Shown piece after piece: positions 1-8,647 of a stretch of 12,186 nt of DNA (positions are counted from its first letter, which is position 1; every line of letters starts with the position of its first letter). The notes under the pieces were generated by a model that was given only the letters and a program-made list of their open reading frames with translations, had not been told where the DNA came from and did no database searches. The stretch is from Ruminococcaceae bacterium UBA1438 (GTDB lineage: Bacteria > Bacillota > Clostridia > Oscillospirales > Acutalibacteraceae), in NCBI GenBank assembly GCA_002329285.1, contig DCTO01000115.1, positions 4,050-16,235 of the forward strand, written 5' to 3'. Position numbers and translations under genes: made by a program.

Positions 1-1430
1 GTGAAATCGTTTCCAAGGCGCAAAAAGAATTTCCGCAGCATTATCCGCAAAACGGCTGGGTTGAGCATGATCCGAATGAAATTCTTTTCACGGAAATGGA
101 ACCCATTATTGAGGTTATCAGAGAGGGCGCCGTTAATCCAAAGGATATCAAGGCAATCGGCGTAACCAATCAGCGCGAAACCACAATCGTTTGGGATAAA
201 AACACCGGCAAGCCGGTCTATAATGCAATTGTTTGGCAGTGCCGCAGAACCGCTGAATATTGCGAGCAGTTAAAGGCAGAGGGCCTTGGCGATTACATCA
301 AGGAAACCACCGGCCTTTTGATTGACGCTTATTTCTCCGCAACAAAAATCAAGTGGATTCTTGATAATGTTGAGGGCGCAAGGGAACGGGCTGAAAACGG
401 CGATCTCCTTTTCGGCACGGTGGACACTTGGCTCATCTGGAATTTAACCGGCGGCAAGGTTCATGTAACGGATTACAGCAATGCCTGCCGCACAATGCTT
501 TTTGATATTGATAAGCTTCAGTGGGATCCTTACCTTTGCGAAAAATTTGAAATCCCGATGTGCATGCTGCCGGAGGTTAAACCCTCCAGCTGCATTTACG
601 GCGAATGCGCAAAATTCCCGGGAATTGAGGATATTGCGGGCATTCCGATTGCAAGCTCCATCGGCGATCAGCCCGGCGCGCTCTTTGGCCAGGGCTGTTT
701 TGAGGAAGGCCAGGCCAAGAACACTTACGGCACGGGCTGCTTCCTGCTTATGAACACCGGCAATAAGAGAATTAATTCATGCTCAAATCTTTTAACGGGC
801 ATTGCCTGGGGGCTTGACGGCAAGGTTACATATGATCTTGAGGGCTCTGCCTTCAATGCCGGCTCCGTAATCAAATGGCTGCGCGATGATCTTGAACTTA
901 TTGATGAGGCTGCTGAATGCGATGAGCTTGCAATGCAGGTTGAAAACACAAACGGGCTTTATTTCGTGCCTGCCTTCACGGGTCTCGGCGCTCCTTATTG
1001 GGATATGTATGCCCGCGGCTGCATGATTGGCTTAACAAGGGCAATCAACAAAAAACACATCTGCCGCGCCGTGCTTGAAAGCATCACCTTCCAGATGACG
1101 GATTTGCTTGAAGCTATGATGAAGGACAGCGGCATCCTCCTCAAGGATCTGCGTGTTGACGGCGGCGCTTCCGTTTCAGATATTATGATGCAGATACAGG
1201 CTAATATGACGGGCGTTAACGTTAACCGCCCGAAAAACAGAGAGGCAACCGCCCTCGGCGCTGCTTATCTTGCCGGCCTTGCAACAGGCGTTTGGGAAAG
1301 CACTGAGGAGATTGAGGCAAACCGCCAGGTTGATAAAATCTTCGTTCCCTCAATGCCTGAGGAGGAGAGAAATCAGATTTATTCCAACTGGAAGCGCGCC
1401 GTTGAGCGCTCCCGCAACTGGGAAAGATAA
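1..1430 (+). CDS. glpK: Glycerol kinase, 5'-truncated by the window edge
   Basis: This FGGY-family enzyme phosphorylates glycerol with ATP to sn-glycerol 3-phosphate in the cytoplasm. The reading frame is open from base 3 and gives 475 residues. By comparison with the roughly 500-residue family, only about the first 25-30 residues (the first part of the N-terminal ATPase fold) lie outside the window. The ATG at base 96 is therefore an internal methionine and not the start: the upstream codons read EIVSKAQKEF then GWVEHDPNEI, typical glycerol kinase sequence. Other recognisable blocks are GVTNQRETTIVWDK and AIVWQCRRT (substrate region), SIGDQPGALFGQ with the catalytic Asp, KNTYGTGCFLLMNTG, and LRVDGGASVSDIMMQIQA near the C-terminus. 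The block usually read as GDQQAALFGQ has Pro-Gly here. The gene ends in TAA. The next gene starts 53 bases on with no terminator between, so co-transcription is plausible. Identification is firm. Confidence 0.96.
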   Translation, partial: EIVSKAQKEFPQHYPQNGWVEHDPNEILFTEMEPIIEVIREGAVNPKDIKAIGVTNQRETTIVWDKNTGKPVYNAIVWQCRRTAEYCEQLKAEGLGDYIKETTGLLIDAYFSATKIKWILDNVEGARERAENGDLLFGTVDTWLIWNLTGGKVHVTDYSNACRTMLFDIDKLQWDPYLCEKFEIPMCMLPEVKPSSCIYGECAKFPGIEDIAGIPIASSIGDQPGALFGQGCFEEGQAKNTYGTGCFLLMNTGNKRINSCSNLLTGIAWGLDGKVTYDLEGSAFNAGSVIKWLRDDLELIDEAAECDELAMQVENTNGLYFVPAFTGLGAPYWDMYARGCMIGLTRAINKKHICRAVLESITFQMTDLLEAMMKDSGILLKDLRVDGGASVSDIMMQIQANMTGVNVNRPKNREATALGAAYLAGLATGVWESTEEIEANRQVDKIFVPSMPEEERNQIYSNWKRAVERSRNWER

Positions 1431-1483
1431 TCAAGGTAATTATTATATTAATTATAAATATAAAACAAAGGAGTTAAAGTATT

Positions 1484-2644
1484 ATGGGAAAAGTTGTTTG
1501 TCCTTGGAATCTGATCACGGATTTTGTAACTGACGCATTTGTTGGTTACGGCATTCCAAGAGATGAGGCGGAAATGTGCACGGATGTTCTTCTTGAATCC
1601 GATAAAAGAGGAATTGAAAGCCACGGCTGCAACAGATTTAAGCCGATTTATCTTGATAGAATCAAGGCCGGAATCCAAAGCCCCACAACAAATTTTGAAA
1701 TTTTAAAGGAAACAGAAACCACTGCTGTTGTTGACGGCCATAACGGCATGGGCCAGGTTATCGGCACAAGGGCAATGCAGATGGCTATCGATAAGGCAAA
1801 GAAATACGGCATGGGCATGGTTGTTGTTCGTAATTCCTGCCATTATGGTATTGCAGGTCATTACACCTCAATGGCAACAGAACAGGGCTGCATCGGCATG
1901 ACCGGCACAAATGCCCGCCCTTCAGTTGCACCAACTTTAGGAACAGAGGGTATGTTCGGCACAAATCCGTTCACACTCGGCGTTCCTTCCGATGAGGCGT
2001 TTGATTTCAATTTTGACTGCGCAACCTCAATCACCCAGAACGGCAAAATTGAGTATTATGCAAGAATTGATGAGCCCGTTCATCCCGGCACAATCATTAA
2101 TATTGACGGCACCCCGGTTGAGGGCGATGCAGGCGAGGCTCTCAAGAAAATCCGCGGCGGCACAGCTGCGCTCACAACCCTTGGCGGTATCGGCGAGGCT
2201 CTCGGCGGCTATAAGGGCTATGGCTTTGCAATGTTTGTTGAATTCTTATCCTCCGTTCTTCAGGACGGCGAATACGGCAAGGCGCTCGACGGTAAGGATG
2301 AAGAGGGCAACATCAGGCCTTATCATCTTGGCCATTTCTTCATCGCGATTGACACTGATCATTTCCTCGGCGAGGAAATCTGCCGCAAGAAGACAGGCGA
2401 TATTATCCGCACAATCCGCGCTTCAAGAAAGGCTCCCGGCGAGGAGAGAATATATATTGCCGGCGAAAAGGAATATGAAATCTGGAAAGAGCGCGAGGCT
2501 CACGGCGTTCCGATTAATGAGTCCGTTCAGGGCGAAATCAATGCTGTAAGAGATGAGCTTGGCCTTGATTACACCTTCCCGTGGGAGGAAAACTATACTC
2601 CTTATCCGGAAACAAAGAAAATCAAATCTCATATTGAGAGATAA
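1484..2644 (+). CDS. Ldh_2-family malate/L-lactate-type dehydrogenase
   Basis: This is a cytoplasmic NAD(P)-dependent 2-hydroxyacid oxidoreductase of the Ldh_2 family, whose members include YlbC-type malate dehydrogenases, sulfolactate dehydrogenase and ureidoglycolate dehydrogenase (AllD). It is unrelated to the classical LDH/MDH Rossmann fold. Family blocks in order are KRGIESHGCNRF (residues 41-52, with the conserved His of SHG at 47), NSCHYGIAGHY (117-127), GTNP (159-162), DCATS followed by NGKI (178-189), GGYKGYGFAMFVEFLS (241-256) and YHLGHFFIAID. At 386 residues it is slightly longer than the usual 330-360. The start is set by AAAGGAG at 1467-1473, 10 bases before the ATG. Substrate cannot be read from sequence. 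The malic enzyme directly downstream and glycerol kinase upstream make malate/oxaloacetate the best guess, with lactate or another 2-hydroxyacid as alternatives. Family is certain; substrate is inference. Confidence 0.93.
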   Translation: MGKVVCPWNLITDFVTDAFVGYGIPRDEAEMCTDVLLESDKRGIESHGCNRFKPIYLDRIKAGIQSPTTNFEILKETETTAVVDGHNGMGQVIGTRAMQMAIDKAKKYGMGMVVVRNSCHYGIAGHYTSMATEQGCIGMTGTNARPSVAPTLGTEGMFGTNPFTLGVPSDEAFDFNFDCATSITQNGKIEYYARIDEPVHPGTIINIDGTPVEGDAGEALKKIRGGTAALTTLGGIGEALGGYKGYGFAMFVEFLSSVLQDGEYGKALDGKDEEGNIRPYHLGHFFIAIDTDHFLGEEICRKKTGDIIRTIRASRKAPGEERIYIAGEKEYEIWKEREAHGVPINESVQGEINAVRDELGLDYTFPWEENYTPYPETKKIKSHIER

Positions 2645-2662
2645 AAATTGCTAAACCGCTTT

Positions 2663-2707
2663 GCCTTCCCCTCGGGGAAGGTGGCTGCGAAGCAGACGGA
2701 TGAGGGG
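2663..2707. repeat. Palindromic double-hairpin intergenic repeat
   Basis: The 109-base gap between the Ldh_2 dehydrogenase and malic enzyme genes contains a compact double stem-loop. The first arms are CCTTCCCC (2664-2671) and GGGGAAGG (2674-2681). The second is CTGC-GAA-GCAG (2685-2695). A GGATGAGGGG tail follows, whose GAGGGG can also pair with CCCCTC of the first hairpin. It has no U-tract, so it is not a standard intrinsic terminator. From memory, elements built this way (CTTCCCC..GGGGAAGGTGGC..GGATGAGGGG) recur between genes in gut Clostridia genomes, like a REP/MITE-type repeat. I see no second copy in this window, so repeat status rests on recall, not on a count. Confidence 0.65.
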
Positions 2708-2753
2708 ATTAACAATCATTCGCTTGCAATAATATAATTCAGAGGTATTTATT

Positions 2754-3926
2754 ATGGATTACAGAAAAGAATCTTTAAGACTCCATGGAGAATGGAAGGG
2801 CAAGGTTGAGGTTATCGCAAGGGCAAAGGTTGATAACAAGGATGCGCTTTCACTTGCTTACACACCCGGCGTTGCAGAGCCCTGCCTTGCGATCCAGGAG
2901 GATTATAAAAAGAGCTGGGAGCTCACCCGCCGCTGGAATATGGTTGCTGTTGTAACAGACGGCACTGCTGTTCTCGGCCTCGGCGATATCGGCCCTGAGG
3001 CAGGTATGCCGGTTATGGAGGGCAAATGCGTGCTCTTCAAGGAATTCGGCGATGTTGACGCTTTCCCGCTCTGCGTTCGAACAAAGAATGTTGATGAAAT
3101 TGTTGAAACCGTTTATAACATCAGTGGCTCTTTCGGCGGCATTAATCTTGAGGATATTGCTGCTCCGCGTTGCTTTGAAATTGAAAAGAAGCTCAAGGAG
3201 CGCTGCGATATTCCGATTTTCCATGATGATCAGCACGGCACTGCTGTTGTTGTTTCTGCGGCTCTCATCAATGCAATGAAGCTCACAGGCAAAACGCTCG
3301 GCGAATGCAAGGCCGTTATCAACGGCTCCGGCGCAGCAGGCGTTGCAATTGCAAAGCTGCTTATGAGCCTTGGCCTTAAGGATGTTATTCTTTGTGACAG
3401 AACCGGCGCAATTTATGAGGGCAGGGATAATCTTAATCCATTCAAGGAAGAGCTTGCAAAGGTAACAAACCGCGGTATGACCAAGGGCGGCCTTGCAGAG
3501 GCTATGGTTGGCACCGATATCTTCATCGGCGTTTCCGCTCCCGGAATTGTTTCTCAGGAAATGGTTAAATCAATGAATCCTAATCCAATTGTTCTTCCAA
3601 TGGCTAACCCAACTCCCGAAATTATGCCTGATCTTGCTAAGGAAGCAGGCGCTGCAATCGTTGGCACAGGCCGTTCAGATTTCCCGAATCAGATTAATAA
3701 CGTGCTTGCGTTCCCGGGCATCTTCCGCGGCACGCTTGATGTTCGCGCAAGCGATATCACAGAGGGTATGAAGATTGCTGCTGCTTATGCAATCGCTTCT
3801 CTCGTAAGCGATGATGAGCTTAATGCAGATTATATTATCCCTCACGCATTTGACCCGAGAATTAAGGACACCGTTGCAGCAGCAGTTGCAGAGGCTGCCC
3901 GCAAAGACGGCGTTGCAAGAATTTAA
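2754..3926 (+). CDS. Malic enzyme (malate dehydrogenase, oxaloacetate-decarboxylating)
   Basis: This enzyme converts malate to pyruvate and CO2 with reduction of NAD(P)+, using a divalent metal. At 390 residues it belongs to the short bacterial malic enzyme class (YtsJ/TM0542-like) and lacks the phosphotransacetylase-like extension of MaeB. Visible motifs are [11 protein letters not shown] with the catalytic Tyr36, general-base Lys91 in [12 protein letters not shown], metal-ligand region [11 protein letters not shown] (Glu133-Asp134), FHDDQHGTA (Asp158-Asp159), the dinucleotide loop GSGAAG (191-196) followed by an acidic residue at the end of the next strand (Asp215), and MANPTPEI. The start is supported by AGAGG at 2741-2745, 8 bases before the ATG. 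It ends in TAA just before a strong terminator, so it is the last gene of the + strand block. The tandem arrangement with the Ldh_2 dehydrogenase suggests a malate shunt. Cofactor preference (NAD or NADP) is not resolved. Confidence 0.95.
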   Translation: MDYRKESLRLHGEWKGKVEVIARAKVDNKDALSLAYTPGVAEPCLAIQEDYKKSWELTRRWNMVAVVTDGTAVLGLGDIGPEAGMPVMEGKCVLFKEFGDVDAFPLCVRTKNVDEIVETVYNISGSFGGINLEDIAAPRCFEIEKKLKERCDIPIFHDDQHGTAVVVSAALINAMKLTGKTLGECKAVINGSGAAGVAIAKLLMSLGLKDVILCDRTGAIYEGRDNLNPFKEELAKVTNRGMTKGGLAEAMVGTDIFIGVSAPGIVSQEMVKSMNPNPIVLPMANPTPEIMPDLAKEAGAAIVGTGRSDFPNQINNVLAFPGIFRGTLDVRASDITEGMKIAAAYAIASLVSDDELNADYIIPHAFDPRIKDTVAAAVAEAARKDGVARI

Positions 3927-3938
3927 CGAACCTAATGC

Positions 3939-3971
3939 AAAAGACCTGTTCCATTCGGAACAGGTCTTTTT
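3939..3971 (+). terminator. Intrinsic terminator after the malic enzyme gene, probably bidirectional
   Basis: A perfect 14-bp stem (3939-3952 with 3957-3970, GACCTGTTCC core) closes an ATTC tetraloop and ends in a run of five T. It starts 12 bases after the malic enzyme stop codon. The A-run on the left arm gives a T-run on the opposite strand, so it can also stop transcripts arriving from hemW, which converges from the other side. Confidence 0.93.
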
Positions 3972-4012
3972 ATGTTGGTGCAGGCCGTTATCCGCCTGAA
4001 AACATCAACTAA

Positions 4013-5044
4013 TTATATCAGTTCTGCAAGTATCGTGTTTGAAACAAGGAAGCCGCGAGGGGTGAAGCTGATGAAATCGCCGTGCTCCTCCATAAGCCCC
4101 TCGGTTATATAAGGCGTTAAATCCCTGTTTATCAGGGCTTTTTTTATGCCCTTTTTAAGCCTTAAGCCAAGCATAATTTCCTCTTCCCTTGTGCCGCCTT
4201 CGCCATCGTCAACAAGATTTAAATCGCTGTCATAGTAAAACCGCCTGCCGCTCCAAAAGGAATGTGCCGTTGCGCCGAGCCCAAGGTAGGGGGCAAGCAA
4301 CCAGTATTTGTTGTTGTGACTGCTCTCAAAGCCCTCTTTTGCAAAGTTGCTGATTTCGTACTGCTTAAGCCCCATCGCTTCAAGGCGGCTGACCGTTTTT
4401 AAATACAGCTCTGCCGTCTGCTCCTCCTCGGGCAACGCCAGCTTCTCCTGCAGACGCTTAAAGGGCGTGCCTTCCTCAATGCTTAAAATGTAAGCGGAAA
4501 GGTGTGGAACGGCTGCTTTCTCAATGAAATTAAGCGTTTCGTCAAGGCTCTCTGCCGTCTGCTTCGGTGTGCCAAGCATTAAATCAAGGCTGATGTTTTC
4601 AATGCCGTTTTTGCGTGCAATTGCAATGATATCCGAAATGCGTGCCTTATCCGCCGTTCTGCCGAGCGCAAGGCGTTCCTCCTTAACTGCGCTCTGCATT
4701 CCAAGTGATAGGCGGTTAATGCCCATTTCGGCGTATTGTGCAAGCTTTTCCTCCAGTAAGTCGGACGAGGGATTGCATTCAATTGTAATTTCCGCGTCAT
4801 TTGCAATCTCAAACTGCGCCCTTGCCGCTGAAAGCAATTTGCCTATAAGCTCTGCCTCAACCGCGCTTGGCGTGCCGCCGCCGAAGTATACAGTGTCAAA
4901 CGCACCGCTGTAATTCTGCATTTCGGCAATCAACTTATCGGTGTAAGCTTCTGCCTCTTCGCGGCAGTATTTTTTGCTGAAAAAGCTGCAATAAGGGCAT
5001 TTGTTTTTACAAAAGGGGATGTGAAAATATAGTCCAGAGTTCAT
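4013..5044 (-). CDS. hemW: Radical SAM heme chaperone HemW (coproporphyrinogen oxidase-like)
   Basis: This is a 343-residue radical SAM protein of the HemW/HemN-like family, which binds a 4Fe-4S cluster and SAM; HemW proteins are thought to bind and deliver heme. The cluster motif is CKNKCPYC (Cys12, Cys16, Cys19) followed by Ser-Phe. The fourth Cys of true HemN is absent, which favours HemW. Other family blocks are FGGGTPS (54-60), a TIEANP variant reading ITIECNP (86-92), NRLSLGMQS (110-118), LDLMLGTP (153-160), QYEISNFA (228-235) and HNNKYW (243-248). The C-terminal GFLVSNTILAEL matches the usual family end, so the protein is complete though shorter than the common 370-380. It is the last gene of the gltX-glnS-typA-hemW run, 44 bases after typA. 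A hairpin lies in that gap and no Shine-Dalgarno is visible before the ATG. The start fits the family N-terminus. Confidence 0.93.
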   Translation of the reverse strand: MNSGLYFHIPFCKNKCPYCSFFSKKYCREEAEAYTDKLIAEMQNYSGAFDTVYFGGGTPSAVEAELIGKLLSAARAQFEIANDAEITIECNPSSDLLEEKLAQYAEMGINRLSLGMQSAVKEERLALGRTADKARISDIIAIARKNGIENISLDLMLGTPKQTAESLDETLNFIEKAAVPHLSAYILSIEEGTPFKRLQEKLALPEEEQTAELYLKTVSRLEAMGLKQYEISNFAKEGFESSHNNKYWLLAPYLGLGATAHSFWSGRRFYYDSDLNLVDDGEGGTREEEIMLGLRLKKGIKKALINRDLTPYITEGLMEEHGDFISFTPRGFLVSNTILAELI

Positions 5045-5056
5045 AAATCCAAAAGC

Positions 5057-5075
5057 GGGCGGATAATATCCGCCC
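5057..5075 (-). promoter_or_regulatory. GC-rich hairpin between typA and hemW
   Basis: Arms GGGCGGATA (5057-5065) and TATCCGCCC (5067-5075) are perfectly complementary; a realistic fold has a 7-bp GC-rich stem with a 5-base loop. Read on the - strand it follows the typA stop by 13 bases. It is followed by GCTTTTGGATTT and then the hemW ATG, so it has only a short, interrupted U-tract. It could act as a leaky terminator, a processing/stability element for typA mRNA, or a structure limiting hemW translation. Confidence 0.6.
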
Positions 5076-5088
5076 CAACAAAAAATAA

Positions 5089-6906
5089 TTACTTTTTTCT
5101 GCTCTCTGCTTTAAGGCGGAGGCTCTTGTCCAGAATGGTTTTTCTTAATCTGATGGATTGGGGGGTAACCTCCAAAAGCTCGTCATCCGCAAGAAATTCC
5201 ATGCTTTGCTCAAGCGAAAGCGTGGTTGGCGGAACAAGCTTCAGCGCTTCGTCAGAGCCGCTTGCGCGCGTGTTGGTAACGTGTTTTTTCTTGCAAACGT
5301 TGCAAACGATATCCTCATCCTTTGCACATTCGCCCACAATCATCCCCTCATAAACCTCAACGCCGGGGCCAACGAAAAGCCTGCCCCTGTCTTGCGTGTT
5401 CCAAAGCCCATAGCCGGTTGTTGTGCCGGTTTCATGAACAACGATTGAGCCTCTTGTGCGCGTTGCAATATCGCCTTTATATGGCTCGTATCCTGCAAAC
5501 AGCTGATTCATAATGCCGTTGCCGTTTGTGTCCGTCAGAAATTCGCTGCGGTATCCGATAAGCCCTCTGGAGGGAATTTTGATTTCAAGGTGGGTCATGC
5601 CTGTTGAGCGTGTGTCCATATTCTCAATCTCGCCCTTGCGGGAGCAGAGCTTTTCCATAACCACGCCAACATAATCCTCCGGAACCTCAATGATTGCAAG
5701 CTCCATCGGCTCAAGCGCCTGGCCGGTTTCCTCATCCTTTTTTAGAATAACCTGGGGACGTGAAACGGCAAATTCAAAATTCTCGCGCCTCATGGTTTCA
5801 ATCAGAATTGAAAGGTGAAGCTCACCCCTGCCGGAAACCTTGAATTTATCCATTGAATCGGTTTCCTCAACACGCATTGAAACGTTGGTTTCAACCTCTT
5901 TGAAAAGGCGCTCGCGCAGATTGCGGCTGGTTACGTATTTGCCCTCCTTGCCTGCAAAGGGAGAATCGTTAACGATGAAATTCATGCTGATGGTGGGCTC
6001 GTCAATCTTAACGAAGGGAAGAGGCTCAATGCAGTTAACGTCGCAAACGGTTTCGCCGATGTTAAGGTCCGGAATGCCGGCAACGCATATGATATCGCCT
6101 GCAGAAGCACTGTCGCACGGAACACGCTTTAAACCCTCAAACTGAAACAGCTTTGTGATGCGGATGTTTTCCTCGCTTCCGTCCTGCTTGCAAAGCACAT
6201 AGGGGGTGTTGATTTTAACCGTGCCCCTTTCAACTCTGCCAATGCCGATTCTGCCGATATAATCATCATATTCAAGCGATGAGAAAAGCACCTGCACGGG
6301 GGCGGTTTCATCGCCGTTAGGGGATGGTATATGCTCCAAAATCGCGTCAAGCAGCGGGCGCATATCTCCGCTTCTTGCGCTGCTGTCAAGCGAGGAATAA
6401 CCGTTTTTAGCCGATGCAAAAACAACGGGGAAGTCAATCTGGTCGTCGTCAGCGCCGAGCTCAATGAACAGGTCAAGTACCTCGTCAATAACCTCGTCGG
6501 GACGTGCGCCGTCGCGGTCAATCTTGTTGATAACAACAAGCGGAGTTTTGTGAAGCCCAAGCGCTTTTTTAAGAACAAAGCGTGTTTGAGGCATGCAGCC
6601 CTCAAAGGCGTCAACCAAAAGCAAAACGCCGTCAACCATGGTTAAAATGCGCTCAACCTCGCCACCAAAATCCGCGTGGCCCGGTGTGTCAACAATATTA
6701 ATTTTTGTGTCCTTATAATGGATGGCAGTGTTCTTTGAAAGAATGGTTATGCCCCTTTCCTTTTCAAGATCATTGCTGTCCATAACCCTTTCGTCAGCCA
6801 CCTCGTTTGCCCTGAAGGTGCCGCTCTGGCGCAGCATTTCATCAACAAGCGTTGTTTTGCCGTGATCAACATGGGCAATGATTGCAATGTTTTTAATATT
6901 ATTCAT
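5089..6906 (-). CDS. typA: Translational GTPase TypA/BipA
   Basis: This ribosome-associated GTPase of the EF-G-like family is linked to 50S assembly and stress or low-temperature growth. The GTP-binding elements are all present: G1 AHVDHGKTT (11-19), G2 RGIT (51-54), G3 DTPGH (73-77), G4 NKID (127-130) and G5 SAK (165-167). EF-Tu domain 2-like and EF-G domain III/V-like regions follow. The TypA-specific C-terminal domain includes [22 protein letters not shown] and [36 protein letters not shown]. Its 605 residues match the family length (about 600-615). Translation is supported by AAAGGA upstream of the ATG; an exact 9-base direct repeat flanks that site. The gene lies 55 bases after glnS and 44 bases before hemW on the same strand, so an operon is likely. 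Identification is certain. Confidence 0.98.
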   Translation of the reverse strand: MNNIKNIAIIAHVDHGKTTLVDEMLRQSGTFRANEVADERVMDSNDLEKERGITILSKNTAIHYKDTKINIVDTPGHADFGGEVERILTMVDGVLLLVDAFEGCMPQTRFVLKKALGLHKTPLVVINKIDRDGARPDEVIDEVLDLFIELGADDDQIDFPVVFASAKNGYSSLDSSARSGDMRPLLDAILEHIPSPNGDETAPVQVLFSSLEYDDYIGRIGIGRVERGTVKINTPYVLCKQDGSEENIRITKLFQFEGLKRVPCDSASAGDIICVAGIPDLNIGETVCDVNCIEPLPFVKIDEPTISMNFIVNDSPFAGKEGKYVTSRNLRERLFKEVETNVSMRVEETDSMDKFKVSGRGELHLSILIETMRRENFEFAVSRPQVILKKDEETGQALEPMELAIIEVPEDYVGVVMEKLCSRKGEIENMDTRSTGMTHLEIKIPSRGLIGYRSEFLTDTNGNGIMNQLFAGYEPYKGDIATRTRGSIVVHETGTTTGYGLWNTQDRGRLFVGPGVEVYEGMIVGECAKDEDIVCNVCKKKHVTNTRASGSDEALKLVPPTTLSLEQSMEFLADDELLEVTPQSIRLRKTILDKSLRLKAESRKK

Positions 6907-6929
6907 AATGCCGTTCCTTTAATGCCGTT
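6907..6929 (-). repeat. 9-base direct repeat flanking the typA ribosome binding site
   Basis: AATGCCGTT occurs at 6907-6915 and again at 6921-6929 on the + strand, which is AACGGCATT on the coding strand. The second coding-strand copy runs directly into the typA ATG, and the Shine-Dalgarno (AAAGGA) lies between the two copies. Function is unknown; it may be chance or a small local duplication. Confidence 0.5.
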
Positions 6930-6961
6930 TCTTCTGTCCCTGAAAAAAGGGGCATAAAAGA

Positions 6962-8647
6962 TTATTGTTTTTTATTAAAGCTGTCCCTTAACTGAACAGT
7001 GCGGTTGAAAACAAGCTTTTCCTCGGTTGATGTGATGTCTGCGCAGAAATATCCGTCGCGCATAAACTGGAATTTATCGCCCGGCTTTGCCGAAGCAAGG
7101 CTCTTTTCGCAGTACGCGGTAACCGTCGTCAGCGAATTGGGATTAAGGTTGTCCTCAAATGATGAAACGCCGTCCTCATCGCTCGGGTTCGGCACATCAA
7201 AAAGCCTTTCATAAAGCTTAACCTCTGCCTTGGCGTTATCATTTGCGCTAACCCAGTGAATTGTGCCCTTAACCTTTCTGCCGTCAGGGCTGTCGCCGCC
7301 AAAGGTTTCGGGGTCGTATGTGCAGTGAACTGCGGTAACGTTGCCCGCATCGTCGGTGTCATAGCCTGTGCAGGTAACGAAATATGCTTTGTAAAGTCTA
7401 ACCTCGTTGCCGATATAAAGCCTGCGGTATTTTTTGATAGGCTCAATCATAAAGTCATCGCGCTCAATGAGCAACTCCTTGCTGAAAGGAATTTTGCGCG
7501 TGCCGTATTCGGGGTGGTCAGGGTGGTATTCAACCTCAAGCTCCTCAACCTTTCCCTCGGGGTAATTGTCAATGATGAGCTTGATCGGGTCAAGCACAGC
7601 CATTGCGCGGCGGGAATTGCGGTTAAGATTATCTCTCACGCAGCTTTCAAGCAGCGCAAAATCAACAACGCTGTAAGCCTTTGAAACGCCGATTCTTTCG
7701 CAGAAATCGCGGATTGCCTCTGCGGGATAGCCCCTGCGGCGCATACCGCTGATGGTTGCCATCCGGGGGTCGTTCCAGCCGTCAACAATACCGTCCTGAA
7801 CAAGCTTTAAGCATTTGCGCTTGCTTGTTAAGGTGTAATTCAGATTAAGCCTTGCAAATTCAATCTGGCGGGGCTTTTCGCCCTCAACGCATTCGTTAAC
7901 CACCCAATCATAAAGCGGGCGGTGATTTTCAAATTCAAGCGAGCAAAGCGAATGTGTAACGTTTTCACATGCATCTGAAAGCGGGTGCGCAAAATCATAC
8001 ATCGGATAAACGCACCATTTGTCTCCGGTTCTGTGGTGGTGGGCAAACATAATGCGGTAAATAATCGGATCGCGCATATTGAGGTTTGATGAGCTCATAT
8101 CAATCTTTGCGCGCAAAACCTTGCTGCCCGCTTCAAATTCGCCCTTTGTCATCCTCTCAAATAAATCAAGGTTTTCCTCAATTGAGCGGTTTCTGTATGG
8201 GCTTTCCTTGCCCGGCTCGGTCAGCGTGCCGCGGTATTCTCTCTGCTGCTCGGGTGTTAAATCGCAAACGAATGCCTTGCCCTTTTTGATAAGCTTTATT
8301 GCGCAGTCATAAATATAATCAAAATAATCGGAAGCAAAATAAACGTTATCCCAGTCAAAGCCAAGCCATTTGATGTCCTCCTCAATGGCTTCAACATATT
8401 CGGTGTCCTCTTTGGTGGGGTTTGTGTCATCAAGGCGCAGATTGCAAATGCCGTGGTATTTCTCTTTTGCGCCGAAGTTGATGCAGATTGCCTTTGCATG
8501 CCCGATGTGAAGATATCCGTTGGGCTCGGGCGGGAAGCGGGTCTGCACTCTTGAATAAACGCCGCTTTCCAAATCCTTATCAATAAAATCGTGAATGAAA
8601 TTGGAGGCGATTTCCTCTTTGATTTCAGGTGTGTTTTCCTTTGCCAT
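6962..8647 (-). CDS. glnS: Glutaminyl-tRNA synthetase
   Basis: This class I aminoacyl-tRNA synthetase charges tRNA-Gln directly with glutamine and ATP. It closely follows the E. coli GlnRS pattern at 561 residues: [17 protein letters not shown] (38-54, HIGH at 47-50), NLRLDDTNP (69-77), [16 protein letters not shown] (263-278, the KMSKS equivalent reading LTSKR), [18 protein letters not shown] (290-307), ESCVRDNLN, and C-terminal beta-barrel anticodon-binding blocks such as [13 protein letters not shown] and [10 protein letters not shown]. The start is marked by AAGGAG 8 bases upstream, inside the end of gltX; its ATG shares one base with the gltX stop (TAATG), which implies translational coupling. 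A dedicated GlnRS is not universal in Firmicutes, many of which make Gln-tRNA by the GatCAB amidotransferase route. Identification is certain. Confidence 0.98.
   Translation of the reverse strand: MAKENTPEIKEEIASNFIHDFIDKDLESGVYSRVQTRFPPEPNGYLHIGHAKAICINFGAKEKYHGICNLRLDDTNPTKEDTEYVEAIEEDIKWLGFDWDNVYFASDYFDYIYDCAIKLIKKGKAFVCDLTPEQQREYRGTLTEPGKESPYRNRSIEENLDLFERMTKGEFEAGSKVLRAKIDMSSSNLNMRDPIIYRIMFAHHHRTGDKWCVYPMYDFAHPLSDACENVTHSLCSLEFENHRPLYDWVVNECVEGEKPRQIEFARLNLNYTLTSKRKCLKLVQDGIVDGWNDPRMATISGMRRRGYPAEAIRDFCERIGVSKAYSVVDFALLESCVRDNLNRNSRRAMAVLDPIKLIIDNYPEGKVEELEVEYHPDHPEYGTRKIPFSKELLIERDDFMIEPIKKYRRLYIGNEVRLYKAYFVTCTGYDTDDAGNVTAVHCTYDPETFGGDSPDGRKVKGTIHWVSANDNAKAEVKLYERLFDVPNPSDEDGVSSFEDNLNPNSLTTVTAYCEKSLASAKPGDKFQFMRDGYFCADITSTEEKLVFNRTVQLRDSFNKKQ

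Noticed and set aside
1992..2549. 185-codon open frame on the + strand overlapping the Ldh_2 gene
   Set aside because: It is a shifted frame within a well-recognised gene; its Ser/Arg/Ala-rich translation is typical of an out-of-frame product.
2709..2738. TTAACA and TATAAT with 18-base spacing before the malic enzyme gene
   Set aside because: A start site about 7 bases after the TATAAT would fall within or after the AGAGG ribosome binding site at 2741-2745, giving an almost leaderless mRNA. The match may be chance in an AT-rich gap, so it is not listed as a feature.
3981..3998. CAGGC/GCCTG stem just downstream of hemW
   Set aside because: Only five base pairs, with no U-tract on either strand; the strong terminator at 3939-3971 already serves both strands.
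6938..6951. CCCT/AGGG pairing around an A-run between glnS and typA as a terminator
   Set aside because: The stem is four base pairs and the T-run on the - strand lies in the loop, not after the stem, so it would not terminate transcription.
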